DNA from: Streptomyces spiramenti
GTDB lineage: Bacteria > Actinomycetota > Actinomycetes > Streptomycetales > Streptomycetaceae
DNA: 54,663 bases
Assembly (NCBI RefSeq): GCF_012034385.1
Contig: NZ_JAAVJB010000012.1
Location: forward strand, 1 to 54,663
Reading direction: 5' to 3'
The translations under genes and the position numbers were made by a program. Under the pieces are notes generated by a model, which ran no database searches, was not told the origin of the DNA, and saw nothing but the letters and a program-made list of their open reading frames with translations. This document shows positions 33,317 to 42,738 of this stretch, one piece after another; position 1 is the stretch's first letter, and each line of letters starts with the position of its first letter.

Positions 33317-34855
33317 TCAGGCGGCCCTGCCGGAGGAGGACGGCCGGCCGACGCCTGCGCGGCGGCGGGCGCCGGAGGCGGGGCTGCGGCGACCGCGCGA
33401 GCTGCTGCCGCGCTTGCGGGGCTGCTCGGCGGCGGGCGGCGCGGCGATCGTCACGGGGACACCACTGGGAGCCTGGGCCCCGGTGATCCGCGTCAGCTCC
33501 TGCTCACCGGAGCGGACCTGCGTGGTCTCCGGCACGATCCCGGCGGTCGTCATGAGCCGGGTCATGTCGCGACGCTGGTTCGGGGTCACCAGGGTGACGA
33601 CGCGGCCGGACTCACCGGCGCGGGCGGTACGGCCGCCGCGGTGCAGGTAGTCCTTGTGGTCGGTCGGCGGGTCGACGTTGACGACGAGGTCCAGGTCGTC
33701 GACGTGGATGCCGCGGGCCGCGACGTTCGTCGCCACCAGCACGGTGACGTGCCCGGTCTTGAACTGCGCCAGGGTGCGGGTCCGCTGCGGCTGTGACTTG
33801 CCGCCGTGCAGGGCGGCGGCGCGCACGCCGCTGGCCAGCAGGTCACGGGTGAGGCGGTCCACGGCGTGCTTGGTGTCGAGGAACATGATCACCCGGCCGT
33901 CACGCGCCGCGATCTCGGTGGTCGTGCGGTGCTTGTCCGTGCCGTGCACGTACAGGATGTGGTGCTCCATCGTCGTGACCGCGCCCGCGGAGGGGTCGAC
34001 GGAGTGGACGACGGGGTCGGTCAGGTAGCGGCGCACCAGGCGGTCGACGTTGCGGTCCAGCGTCGCGGAGAACAGCATCCGCTGCCCCTCGGGACGGACC
34101 TGGTCCAGCAGCGCGGTGACCTGCGGCATGAAGCCCATGTCGGCCATCTGGTCGGCCTCGTCCAGGACGGTGATCGCGACCTGGTTGAGGCGGCAGTCGC
34201 CGCGGTCGATGAGGTCCTTCAGCCGTCCCGGGGTGGCGACGACGACCTCGGCACCGCCGCGCAGCGCGCTGGCCTGGCGGCCGATGGACATGCCGCCGAC
34301 GACGGTGGCCATGCGGAGCTTGACCGCGCGGGCGTAGGGGGTGAGCGCGTCGGTCACCTGCTGGGCCAGCTCGCGGGTGGGCACCAGGACCATCGCGAGC
34401 GGCTGCCGGGGCTCGGCGCGCTGACCGGCAGTGCGGGCCAGCATCGCGAGACCGAACGCGAGGGTCTTGCCGGAACCGGTACGGCCCCGGCCGAGGACGT
34501 CGCGGCCCGCCAGCGTGTTGGGGAGGGTGGCGCCCTGAATCGGGAACGGCGCGGTGACGCCCTGCGTCGTCAGCGTGGCCAGGAGCGGCTTGGGCATGTC
34601 GAGGTCGGCGAACGACTCGACCGCCGGCAGCGCCGGGGTGATCGTCTCCGGCAGTGCGAACTCGCCCTGGACCGCGGCGGGACGACGGTTGCGACCGCCG
34701 CCACCGCCCGAGCGGCTGGGGGCCTCGGAACGGCCGCCGCCGCCCGAGCCGAAGCGGCCACCACGGCGTGCACCCGAACCGGAGCCCGGTCCGTAGGAGC
34801 CGCCGTCGGACCGGCGGGAGCGGAATGAACGGCCATTCGTACGTGCGGGGTTCAT
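33317..34855 (-). CDS. DEAD-box ATP-dependent RNA helicase
   Basis: 512 aa; ATG at 34855 follows AAGGAAGG. All helicase motifs are visible: Q-motif region (FPIQGATLPNTLAGRDVLG), motif I GRTGSGKT, Ia PTRELAQQ, II DEAD, III SAT, V NVAARGIHVDDLDLV and VI HRGGRTARAGESG. The N-terminal ~85 residues are Arg/Gly/Ser-rich (RGG-like) and the C-terminal tail is basic, both typical RNA-binding extensions. RhlE/CsdA-like; unwinds RNA duplexes in ribosome assembly or cold adaptation. Unrelated to the gene cluster to its left. Confidence 0.95.
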   Translation of the reverse strand: MNPARTNGRSFRSRRSDGGSYGPGSGSGARRGGRFGSGGGGRSEAPSRSGGGGGRNRRPAAVQGEFALPETITPALPAVESFADLDMPKPLLATLTTQGVTAPFPIQGATLPNTLAGRDVLGRGRTGSGKTLAFGLAMLARTAGQRAEPRQPLAMVLVPTRELAQQVTDALTPYARAVKLRMATVVGGMSIGRQASALRGGAEVVVATPGRLKDLIDRGDCRLNQVAITVLDEADQMADMGFMPQVTALLDQVRPEGQRMLFSATLDRNVDRLVRRYLTDPVVHSVDPSAGAVTTMEHHILYVHGTDKHRTTTEIAARDGRVIMFLDTKHAVDRLTRDLLASGVRAAALHGGKSQPQRTRTLAQFKTGHVTVLVATNVAARGIHVDDLDLVVNVDPPTDHKDYLHRGGRTARAGESGRVVTLVTPNQRRDMTRLMTTAGIVPETTQVRSGEQELTRITGAQAPSGVPVTIAAPPAAEQPRKRGSSSRGRRSPASGARRRAGVGRPSSSGRAA

Positions 34856-35833
34856 GCAGAACCTTCCTTGATACGGCACGCATCAAGGAATATCCGCAGC
34901 GGGTGAGCGCGGGGAATCACAAGTACGAGCCGAGTGGAATGCGCAGTCGCTCCGTGCCTCGGGGAGGCCGGTACGAAACGCAAAGGACAATTGGGTGACG
35001 CCGGGGTGAACATCGTGTTCTCGACGTCGGGGTGTGGGCCGTGGGGCAGTCGGCCCGGGGGCCGCCGGCGGCCGGTCGGGGCCGCTACGGGGAACGCCCG
35101 TGACCGGGGCACGGACCCCGAGGGCGTCGGACCTCCGCCGAGCAGTGAGCTTCGGAACGGGAGGGGTATGTCGATGCCCGCCGTCGGACCCTACCGGACC
35201 GGCAGGAGTTCGGGCGCGACGTCGACCTTCGAGTGTTCGGACGACCGTGGCCGACCTGGGATGACGACATCGGAGCGGGCCGCGAACCCGTCAACACCTC
35301 GGTCGACCTACGCAACGAGGAAGGAACCCTTCGCCCTCTCGAACCACTTCACCGTACCTGACGCCACGCCACGTCTCCTTCGGGGCAGTGCACCGACGAC
35401 CCGCGATGCGCGGACACCGGGTCATCGATGGTCGTCGCGATGACGTCCCGTTCCGGGACAGCGGTGACAGAAAAGAGCTTCGGCCGACCAGAGGATTGGG
35501 CCGAAGAAGCCCGGAGTTCCGGGAGACGACAACCACAGCCGGTACCGACAGTAGCACGAGGTAGCGAGCGGTGTACGGTGAAGAATTTCACTCCGCGGCG
35601 CGGAAATGCACGACGGACGGCCTCCCCCGAATCCTGGCACACCACCGCGCGGGAGGGCCGCCCGTTTCCGGCGCCCCTGCCGCGCGGTCGGGCGCGGCCC
35701 CCACCAGGCCCGGGGACCACCCGCCGCGCCCCGGGGGACCGCCACCGGGACGCCCCGCCGTCCCTCCCCTCCGCCCCCGCCGAGCGTCGCGGTCACCCCG
35801 CAACCCCGCAACCCCCGATGCGTACCCGCCCCC
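34856..35833. other. Long intergenic region (about 980 bp) upstream of the helicase
   Basis: No convincing gene on either strand. It contains the helicase 5' leader and two small stem-loops: CTTCGGCC (35478-35485) pairing with GGCCGAAG (35499-35506), followed by CCCGG/CCGGG (35510-35523). Related helicases have long cold-regulated leaders, so part may be transcribed; a small RNA at the hairpins is possible but unsupported by promoter evidence. Confidence 0.4.
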
Positions 35834-36718
35834 TCACCCGTCGGTCGACGTGGCACCGATCACACGGGGACGGAAGTCCTCGATGGCGCCGACGACGGTG
35901 TCCAGGTGGCTCTCCAGCAGGAAGTGCCCGCCGTCGACCAGCACGATCTCCGGGGCGCGGGCGTCCCGCCGGAACGCCGCCGCTCCGGCCGGGGCGAAGA
36001 TCTCGTCGTTGCACCCCCAGATCGCCAGTACGGGCACGCCACTTGAGCGCAGCCAGCGGTGAACCGCCGGGTAGAGCGGCCGGTTGGTCCGGTAGTCCGC
36101 GAACAGGGCGAGCTGGGCGCGGTCCACGCCGGGGCGCGCGAGCAACGCCAGGTCGTGCTCCCAGGCGTCGGGGGCGACGACGGTGGGGTCGGGGACGCCG
36201 TGGGTGTACTGCCACTCGACCGCTTCCCGCTCCAGCGCCGGACGGAGCCGGGCCTCGTTCTCGGGGCTCGGATCGGCCCCGTAGGCCCAGACCGGCTCCC
36301 AGAACTCCGGCACGAACCCGTCGTCATAGGCGTTGCCGTTCTGGGAGACGACGCCGGTGACCGCCCCGGGGGACGCGAGCGCGAGCCGCCACCCGATGGG
36401 CGCGCCGTAGTCCTGGACGTAGATCGCGTAGCGGTCGACGCCCAGGGCGTCGAGGAAGCCCCGGGTCACCTCGGTGAGGGCGTCGAAGGTGTAGGCGAAG
36501 TCGTCCGCGTCGGGGGCGGAGGAGCGGCCGAAGCCGATGTGGTCGGGGGCGATGACGCGGTAGGGGCCGGCGAGCGCGGGGATCAGGTGCCGGAACATGT
36601 GGGAGCTGGTCGGGAAGCCGTGCAGGAGCAGCAGAACGGGGGCGTCGGCAGGGCCGGCATCCCGGTAGAAGACGGTGAGTCCGTCCACGTCGACGGTCCG
36701 GTGATGAACAGCTACCAC
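35834..36718 (-). CDS. Alpha/beta hydrolase, haloalkane-dehalogenase-like
   Basis: 294 aa, GTG start. HGFPTSSHMFRHL oxyanion loop, nucleophile elbow VQDYGAPIGW with Asp as nucleophile (instead of Ser), a second acid in WGCNDEIF and His in DGGHFLLES. Asp-nucleophile enzymes of this branch are dehalogenases, epoxide hydrolases or hydrolases of unknown substrate. Divergent from the CGNR regulator gene with a clear dyad between them, so probably under its control. Substrate unknown. Confidence 0.88.
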   Translation of the reverse strand: MVAVHHRTVDVDGLTVFYRDAGPADAPVLLLLHGFPTSSHMFRHLIPALAGPYRVIAPDHIGFGRSSAPDADDFAYTFDALTEVTRGFLDALGVDRYAIYVQDYGAPIGWRLALASPGAVTGVVSQNGNAYDDGFVPEFWEPVWAYGADPSPENEARLRPALEREAVEWQYTHGVPDPTVVAPDAWEHDLALLARPGVDRAQLALFADYRTNRPLYPAVHRWLRSSGVPVLAIWGCNDEIFAPAGAAAFRRDARAPEIVLVDGGHFLLESHLDTVVGAIEDFRPRVIGATSTDG

Positions 36719-36720
36719 GA

Positions 36721-36748
36721 TAACCTCTTAATCAAATTTAAACGGTTA
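36721..36748. promoter_or_regulatory. Operator-like dyad in divergent promoter
   Basis: A strictly symmetrical 28-bp site: TAACC-N2-TTAA-N6-TTAA-N2-GGTTA, embedded in an unusually AT-rich patch. It starts 2 nt upstream of the hydrolase GTG (36718) and lies about 52 nt upstream of the CGNR gene. A TATGCT -10-like hexamer for the CGNR gene follows at 36752-36757, so a protein bound here would overlap both promoters. Probably the binding site of the CGNR protein. Confidence 0.7.
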
Positions 36749-36799
36749 GGCTATGCTGACGATGCACAGCCCGACTCGTCACGTCAAGGAGGGTGATCC

Positions 36800-37312
36800 G
36801 TGGCCGGCAGCGCCATCGAGGACGAGGACCTGCTAATCGGCGTCCTCAACAGCGCCCCGGTGGTCGAGGGCAACCCGACCGACGCGCTGCGGGCGCCGGG
36901 GGCCACCGAATGGCTACGGGGGTTCGGGGGTCACGGCACCCAGGAGGAGTGCGAACGCGTCCGCCAGGTGCGCGACGCGCTGCATCCGCTGGTCCGGGGC
37001 ACCTCCCGGAACGTGGACATCCTCGACTCCGTGCTCTACACGGCCCGGCGGCGCCCCGTGGTCTCCCCCGCGGGCGTGTCCTGGCAGCTGGAGACGGCTG
37101 CCGAGGAGGAGCTCGCGGTGCGTCTGGTCCTCGCGTGGTCGCACATCACCACCGAACTGCCGGGGCGCCTGCGGCCCTGCGCCAACGAGGAGTGCAACCT
37201 GTTCCTCGTCGACCGCAGCCGGCCCGGTACCGCCCGGTGGTGCTCCATGGCGGCCTGCGGCAACCGCATGAAGGCACGCACCCACGCCCGCAAGCGCCGA
37301 TCGGAGCAGTGA
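36800..37312 (+). CDS. CGNR zinc-finger (ABATE) regulator
   Basis: 170 aa, GTG start after GGAGG. N-terminal ABATE-type stress-sensing domain (~1-125) and C-terminal CGNR finger: C-x4-C in PCANEECNLFLVD, then RWCSMAACGNRMKARTHARKRR. CGNR proteins are treated as DNA-binding regulators. Divergent from an alpha/beta hydrolase with a dyad in between, the standard arrangement of a repressor and its target. Confidence 0.9.
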   Translation: MAGSAIEDEDLLIGVLNSAPVVEGNPTDALRAPGATEWLRGFGGHGTQEECERVRQVRDALHPLVRGTSRNVDILDSVLYTARRRPVVSPAGVSWQLETAAEEELAVRLVLAWSHITTELPGRLRPCANEECNLFLVDRSRPGTARWCSMAACGNRMKARTHARKRRSEQ

Positions 37313-38045
37313 CCCGGGCGGACGGCCGCCGAGCGCCGCTCCCGGACGGCACCGCGACGCCGCGATGTCAGGGCGCCCGGTCCGCCGGGCGTCCTGCCGC
37401 CCGGTCCGCCGGGCGCCCACCGCACGGGTGGCGCGGATGCGGCAGCGCCGCGGGCCGAGCACCGCGTACGGCCCCGTACGGCCGTGAGCAGCACGGTGGC
37501 GGTCCAACCGGCGGTCGCGCTGCCGGGGGCGCCGGCACCCGGTCCGGGAAACCGTCCCGTCCGGCGCGAAGACGACGACGGCGAACCATCCGAGGGGGCC
37601 GCGCGTGCCGCCCACCCGGGAAGGCCGCGCCGAACCCCACCGGCCCGACAGCTCGGGCGCAGCTCCGCAACAGCACCTTCGACGAACCGAGTTGCGCCCC
37701 GGCCGCCGCCGTGACCGCCGCGCCGACGGCCGGCAGGTGCGCGGCACGGCGCGTCGGAGCAGGAGGGCGGTCCTCCGGACCGACAGTCCGTCGAGCACGC
37801 GCGGCAGTTCTCCACCCGACGTGACGTGTTCCACGCCGACCGTCCGGTCCGGGGCGGGCGCCGTACGGGTGGCCGACGCGTCCGATCGGGCGGTCGCGAC
37901 GCGGGGGGCGGGTGGTTTCGGGGCGTGGAACGGGAGAGGCGGGTAACCGGGACCGGAACCCCGGCGGCACCAGGGCCCACATGCACGGGCCCGACGCCGG
38001 GGCAGCACGCCCCGCGTCCCGCGGTCCGAGGAGAGGTTGAGCGGC
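37313..38045. other. Intergenic region with no gene
   Basis: About 730 bp of very GC-rich sequence. Apart from the tandem hairpins near its left end and the RBS (GAGGAGAGG) for the next gene, I see no coding or regulatory feature. Confidence 0.45.
37374..37415. terminator. Duplicated hairpin, tandem terminator
   Basis: Two identical 18-nt hairpins (stem CGCCCGG, loop TCCG, complement) separated by 6 nt, about 60 nt past the CGNR stop. Likely a tandem terminator; the exact duplication is unusual. Confidence 0.65.
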
Positions 38046-38888
38046 ATGCCCGAGATCACCGTCAAGAGCGAGCGTCCCGGCGTCGAGGACGTCGAACTGC
38101 ACTACGAGGACAGCGGCTCCGGTCGCCCGGTCGTCCTGATCCACGGCTGGCCGCTCAACGGCCGCTCGTGGCAGGCCCAGACCGGGGTGCTGACCACCGC
38201 GGGACATCGGGTGATCACCTACGATCGGCGTGGTTTCGGCGACTCCTCGCAGCCTGCGAACGGCTACGACTACGACACCTTCGCCGCCGACCTCGCGGCG
38301 CTGCTGGAGGCGCTGGACGTACGCGACGCGACGCTCGTCGGCTTCTCCATGGGTGGCGGCGAGGTCGTGCGCTACCTCTCCCGCCACGGCAGCGAGCGGG
38401 TGAGCCGCGCAGTCCTGGCCGCCGCCGTCCCGCCGTACCTGCACCGGACCGGGGACAACCCCGACGGCGGGCTGGACGACGCCACGATCGCGGGGTTCGA
38501 GGACGGCGTCCGCGACGACCGCGCGGGCTTCCTCGACGGGTTCGTCACGCAGTTCTACCAGGCCGGGGAGCGGACCGACCTGGTCTCGCCGGCACAGCAC
38601 GCCGAGGCCGTCGCGATGGCGCTGCCCGCCTCCCCCACCGCGACCCTGGAGTGCATCGGCGCGTTCTCACGGACGGACTTCCGCCAGGACGTGGCGGCGG
38701 TTGACGTGCCGACACTCGTGATCCATGGGGACTCCGACGGCATCGTGCCGTTCGAGGTCAGCGGCCGGCGGACGCACGAGGCGATCACCGGCAGCCAGCT
38801 GGTGGTGGTCGAGGGCGCGCCGCACGGCCTGAACGTCACGCACGCGGACCGGTTCAACGAGGAGCTGCTCCGCTTCCTCGCGCAGTAG
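38046..38888 (+). CDS. Alpha/beta hydrolase (non-haem chloroperoxidase-like)
   Basis: 280 aa; ATG at 38046 with GAGGAGAGG upstream. HGWPLNGRSW oxyanion region, Ser nucleophile in GFSMGGGE, acid in HGDSDGIVPFE, His in GAPHGLN: a complete triad. Family members act as esterases or perhydrolases (cofactor-free haloperoxidases). Monocistronic by context, with a hairpin after the stop. Confidence 0.9.
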   Translation: MPEITVKSERPGVEDVELHYEDSGSGRPVVLIHGWPLNGRSWQAQTGVLTTAGHRVITYDRRGFGDSSQPANGYDYDTFAADLAALLEALDVRDATLVGFSMGGGEVVRYLSRHGSERVSRAVLAAAVPPYLHRTGDNPDGGLDDATIAGFEDGVRDDRAGFLDGFVTQFYQAGERTDLVSPAQHAEAVAMALPASPTATLECIGAFSRTDFRQDVAAVDVPTLVIHGDSDGIVPFEVSGRRTHEAITGSQLVVVEGAPHGLNVTHADRFNEELLRFLAQ

Positions 38889-38896
38889 CGGCGGGG

Positions 38897-38925
38897 GTCC
38901 CGGCCGGCGGACCGCGGGCCGGGAC
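38897..38925. terminator. Hairpin terminator between convergent genes
   Basis: 9-bp stem GTCCCGGCC with complement and 11-nt loop, 8 nt after the hydrolase stop and 77 nt before the end of the convergent membrane-protein gene. Confidence 0.65.
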
Positions 38926-39001
38926 GGGCGGCGGGGGCGCGGGGGCTGCGGCACGTGGTGGGCTGCGGGTGGGCGGACCGGCCGGGGCAGCGCACCGCGC
39001 C

Positions 39002-39292
39002 TCACCGCACCGGGCTGCCGACCACCGCGATGACCAGGACCACGATCAGCAGAGCGATCACGCCCAACGCGGCACCCGCGAGCGACCAGCCGAGGTTGGC
39101 GGCCTCACCGCGCTCACAGCGGCGCGCCCCGACCACACCGAGCACCAGGGCCGCCAGGCCGGTGGGGACGGCGATCAGCTCGCCGAGGGTAGGGACGAAG
39201 GAGAAGACCAGGGCGACGAGCCCGAGTGAGAGCGACAGCTCGCCGGGACGGTTGCGCTGCCCCGGCGGATCGGCTGTTTCCTGGTCCGGCAT
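39002..39292 (-). CDS. Small DUF4190-like membrane protein
   Basis: 96 aa from ATG 39292. Short charged N-terminus followed by two or three hydrophobic segments (LSLGLVALVFSFV ... LAALVLGVVGARRCERGE ... LGVIALLIVVLVIAVV). The pattern with a short polar loop between helices resembles DUF4190 proteins of actinobacteria. Function unknown. Confidence 0.65.
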   Translation of the reverse strand: MPDQETADPPGQRNRPGELSLSLGLVALVFSFVPTLGELIAVPTGLAALVLGVVGARRCERGEAANLGWSLAGAALGVIALLIVVLVIAVVGSPVR

Positions 39293-39564
39293 GGGAGTCC
39301 TCGTGACGGGGTCCGGCCCGCCCGCGGGGTGTGCGCACGGCGCCGGCGCCGCCGTGCGGCAGCGGCTCCGAGCATAGGACGCCGGGCCGCGAGGCGCACC
39401 GGATGGCCTCGGGGCCCGTCCGGAGGCCATCGGTGCGGGTGCCCACCACGCCAGCCACCCACCGCGCCGTGGCGGTCGGCCTCCCCGGTGAGCCGCCGCG
39501 GGGATTCGCCGCCCACCGCCGACGCGTCCCCGACCCGTCGCCGGTCACCGTCGCCGGACACCGG

Positions 39565-40809
39565 TCACTGGTCGCGTTCGCCGCTCGCACGCGCCGCCAT
39601 CTCCTCCCGCACCCGGTCGATGCCGGCGAAGCAGTGCGACCAGTGCTCGAAGCTCTCCTCCGGCTCCCACAGCGCGTGGGCGAGCCGGATGTTGGTCTCC
39701 CAGTCGAGCGCTTCCAGCGGGGTGCTCCGGAGGTCGTTGAGGCGGCTGTCGGATATCTGGAAGAGCCCCCAGTTGCGGGTGCCGTTCTCGTTGCCGAGCA
39801 CGTAGAGAGGGTCGAACTTCGTCGCGCAGGCCGCCACCGCCACGGCGGTGTCGGCGTCCTCGCCCGGGAAGAGCTCCCTGATGAGTTCCGCCAGCTCGTC
39901 CTCCTCCGGTGTCTCTACCGCGACGTCCGACTCGTACAGGGCGAGCTTCGTCTCGTCGCCGACGACACCGTTGACCCCGAGTCCCGCGAAGACCTGGAAG
40001 GCGGTGACGCGGCGCAGCGTCTCGGGGCCGAACTGGGCGTCGACCACCATCGGCAGCCCCCGGGCCACGAGCAGTTCCTGGAGCTCCTCGACGCAGCCGT
40101 CGTGGCGGCCCATGGCGATGGGCTCGTCGCAGGGGTGACGGAGCAGGGCGCGCTCCTCGTCGGCCGCGGCCCCCGCGCCGCCCCCGGCCGCCTCGTCCTC
40201 CCGCGCCCGGTCGTCCGGCCCGCCGCCGGAGAGGGCCACGGCGGCGACGCCCGCGCCGACGAGCAGTGCCAGAACCAGCAGCAGGGCCGACAGCCGGGGT
40301 CGCAACCGGACCCCCGCGTCGGTCTCTCGACCACCGGTCGGGCCGGCTCCGTCGGAGGCATCCGCCGCGGCGTCGGCGGCGGCGGCGGGAACGGTGATGC
40401 CCCCCGGGTCGGTGGTGGCTGGTGCGGGACCGCCGCCCGTCGGTTCGGATGCGGCGACGGCCGGGGGGCCGGCTGCCTCCCGTTCGACACCCGCCTCCCC
40501 CGTCTCGTCCCGAACGGCCGACCCGTCCGCCGCGTCGGCCGGCAGGGGCACCGGCTCGGAAGCCAGCACCCACAGCCGGTGCAGCTCGGTGAGGTCGGCC
40601 CGTTCGGCGCGGCAGCACCGGGCGAACCGCTCCACGGTCGCGAACTCCGCCGGTACTCCCTTGCCGGAGCAGTAGCGGTGCAGCGTGGAGCGGCTCACGC
40701 CGGTGCGGCGCGCTATCGACTCGAAGCTGTGGCTCGTGTTGCCCTTCAGCTCGCGCAGCTTCTCGGCAAATGCCTCGATGGCAGCGGTGTTCTCGCGTAC
40801 GCCGGCCAC
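39565..40809 (-). CDS. HTH-transmembrane-peptidoglycan-binding/transglycosylase-like protein
   Basis: 414 aa taking the GTG at 40809; a GTG at 40842 is a longer alternative. Order: XRE-like HTH (about 5-75, with SFESIARRTGVSRSTLHRY), a Pro/Ala-rich linker, one transmembrane helix (LSALLLVLALLVGAGVAAVAL, ~175-195), a peptidoglycan-binding repeat (VEELQELLVARGLPMVVDAQFG... AFQ...GVNGVVGDETKLAL) and a C-terminal lysozyme-like segment (WGLFQISD). The combination of cytoplasmic DNA-binding domain and extracytoplasmic wall domain suggests a membrane sensor that couples wall binding to transcription or to cell division. Confidence 0.8.
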   Translation of the reverse strand: MAGVRENTAAIEAFAEKLRELKGNTSHSFESIARRTGVSRSTLHRYCSGKGVPAEFATVERFARCCRAERADLTELHRLWVLASEPVPLPADAADGSAVRDETGEAGVEREAAGPPAVAASEPTGGGPAPATTDPGGITVPAAAADAAADASDGAGPTGGRETDAGVRLRPRLSALLLVLALLVGAGVAAVALSGGGPDDRAREDEAAGGGAGAAADEERALLRHPCDEPIAMGRHDGCVEELQELLVARGLPMVVDAQFGPETLRRVTAFQVFAGLGVNGVVGDETKLALYESDVAVETPEEDELAELIRELFPGEDADTAVAVAACATKFDPLYVLGNENGTRNWGLFQISDSRLNDLRSTPLEALDWETNIRLAHALWEPEESFEHWSHCFAGIDRVREEMAARASGERDQ

Positions 40810-41792
40810 AACCCACCCCCGGCGGTGTTTGTCGTCATCCACCGCCGAGCGTAGCAACCACGACCGACACACGACTACCCAGAGTCACGAAAATCGGCGA
40901 CCTTGCGTCAGGCGTACGCCGCTCCCTCACTTATCGGCCGCCTCCGACCGTTCAGCTCCAGCTCCAGCCGCGTGCCACTCGCCGCGGCAGACCACCCGTC
41001 GTACGGGACATCTCGCACCTCCTCTCGTCGCTCACGCTCCCCCGTGGACCCCGCCTCCGCCCCCCGTGACGGGGCGGGGAACCACGCCCGCCGCACCCCG
41101 TGGAACGCGGGTTCGGTCGGGCCCTGCGGCGCCGTCCCACCGGCACCGTCAGCAGAGTGCGGCGCAGCCTCACCAGCGGTCAACGCAGGCCCGGCCCGAA
41201 GGGACGATGGGATGAAAACCACGCGCTGACCTGCGACGTCGCAAGCGCGTGGGACAGCGGGCGAGACGAGGGTCCCGCGGCGCGCCCGTCGCCGGACCGC
41301 CGACCGGAAGCGTCGGCGGCGAGGGTTCCCGAGCCGCACCGGCATCGCTCCCCCGCGCGGGGCCCGTGCCTCGGCGGTCGCCCGGGCCGCCGGGACGGCG
41401 GCGGGGGCCCAGGGAGTCCGCACCGACAGCGCCGCCCGACCCCCGCGCGGCGGCGCGACGGCGCGACGGCTGGAAGCCCGGCCGGTGCGACCCGACCGGC
41501 GCCGACGGGGAGACACGGGCGGACACGGGCACGGCAGGTCACGCCCGGCACGCAGCGGTCGGGCACCGGCCGTCCGCCGGCGGCGCCGTGTGGCCGCTCA
41601 ACACCCTTCCGAGTTCGGCTGGTTGACGCCGTCGACCGAGGGGCGACCGACAGAGTCCCGGCTACGGCGCAAGAGCCGCACGGTCCAAGGTTCGGTCAAT
41701 TCACATTGCTCTTTGACCATGGTTTCGCCAAGCAGCGATCAAGTAATCACCACATCGATCAGAAGGCTTGAGTCAGCATCTAGTTTCCGATC
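40810..41792. other. Long intergenic region (about 980 bp), no gene
   Basis: Between divergent genes. The last ~120 bp before 41793 are distinctly less GC-rich than the surroundings (around CAATTCACATTGCTCTTTGAC) and probably hold the carbonic anhydrase promoter. The rest shows no coding bias on either strand. Confidence 0.45.
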
Positions 41793-42608
41793 GTGATTTC
41801 GAACTGTGAGGCCACAGGCCCACTCCCCACCCCCTCCCACCCCACCGCCCCGTGCACGGCGACCGCCGCCGCCACCCACGGCAACGGTCGCCGCACCTTC
41901 CTCCGCACCGCTCTCGCCGGGTCCGCGGCGCTCGGCGCCGCCCTGACGCTCGGCGGTGCCGGGCAGGCGGTGGCCGCCCCCTCCCGCCCGGCCGGGCCGG
42001 GTGCACTCGACTCCGCTCCGGCCGCAACCACCCCGAACCAGGCGCTCAAGCGCCTCGTCGCGGGCAACAACCGGTGGCGCGCGGGCACTCAGCAGCACCC
42101 GAACGAGTCGGCGGCCCGGCGGGTGGCCGCCGTCTCGGGCCAGCAACCCTTCGCCCTGGTCCTCTCCTGCATCGACTCGCGGGTCCCGCCGGAGCTGGTC
42201 TTCGACCAGGGGCTCGGCGACCTCATGGTGATCCGCTCCGCCGGATGCGTCCTGGACTCGGCGGTCATCGGCTCGCTCAAGTACGGCGTCCTGGAGCTCG
42301 GAATCCCGCTGCTGGTCACTCTCGGCCATCAGCACTGCGGCGCCGTCAAGGCCGCGATCCAGGCGGAGGAGACGGGTGCCCAGCTGCCCGAGCACCTCGA
42401 CTATCTGGTGGACCGGATCATCCCGTCCATCGACCACACGACCACCGGGGAGGCCCAGGTCGACGCCACCACCAACGCCTTCACCCGCTCGGTCCGGGAC
42501 ACGCTCAGCGCCGAGGTGGACATAGCACCGCGCGTCGCCGACGGTCGGATCAAGGTCGTGTCGGCGCGCTACCAGCTCACCACCCAGCGGGTGCACGGCC
42601 TGGCCTGA
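41793..42608 (+). CDS. Beta-carbonic anhydrase with Tat-type signal
   Basis: 271 aa, GTG start (weak RBS; start uncertain). Residues ~32-62 look like a twin-arginine signal: GRRTFLRTALAGSAALGAALTL ending AVAAP. Catalytic zinc ligands are visible as Cys and Asp in LVLSCIDSR, and His and Cys in GHQHCGAVKAA. Interconverts CO2 and bicarbonate, here apparently outside the cytoplasmic membrane, which is less common for beta-class enzymes. Confidence 0.9.
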   Translation: MISNCEATGPLPTPSHPTAPCTATAAATHGNGRRTFLRTALAGSAALGAALTLGGAGQAVAAPSRPAGPGALDSAPAATTPNQALKRLVAGNNRWRAGTQQHPNESAARRVAAVSGQQPFALVLSCIDSRVPPELVFDQGLGDLMVIRSAGCVLDSAVIGSLKYGVLELGIPLLVTLGHQHCGAVKAAIQAEETGAQLPEHLDYLVDRIIPSIDHTTTGEAQVDATTNAFTRSVRDTLSAEVDIAPRVADGRIKVVSARYQLTTQRVHGLA

Positions 42609-42738
42609 CGTCCCGGCAGCGGCCCCGGGGGGAGTCCCGGGGGGAGTCCCGGGACGGCACCACCCCGTCCCCTCGGGCCGCCGCACACGGGCGGCGGCCC
42701 GGGGGACGCAGGCGGCGCCGAGCGGGTCGGCAGCCGCG

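Noticed and set aside
35478..35523. Small RNA gene upstream of the helicase
   Set aside because: Only two modest hairpins without promoter or conservation evidence; kept as a remark in the intergenic entry.
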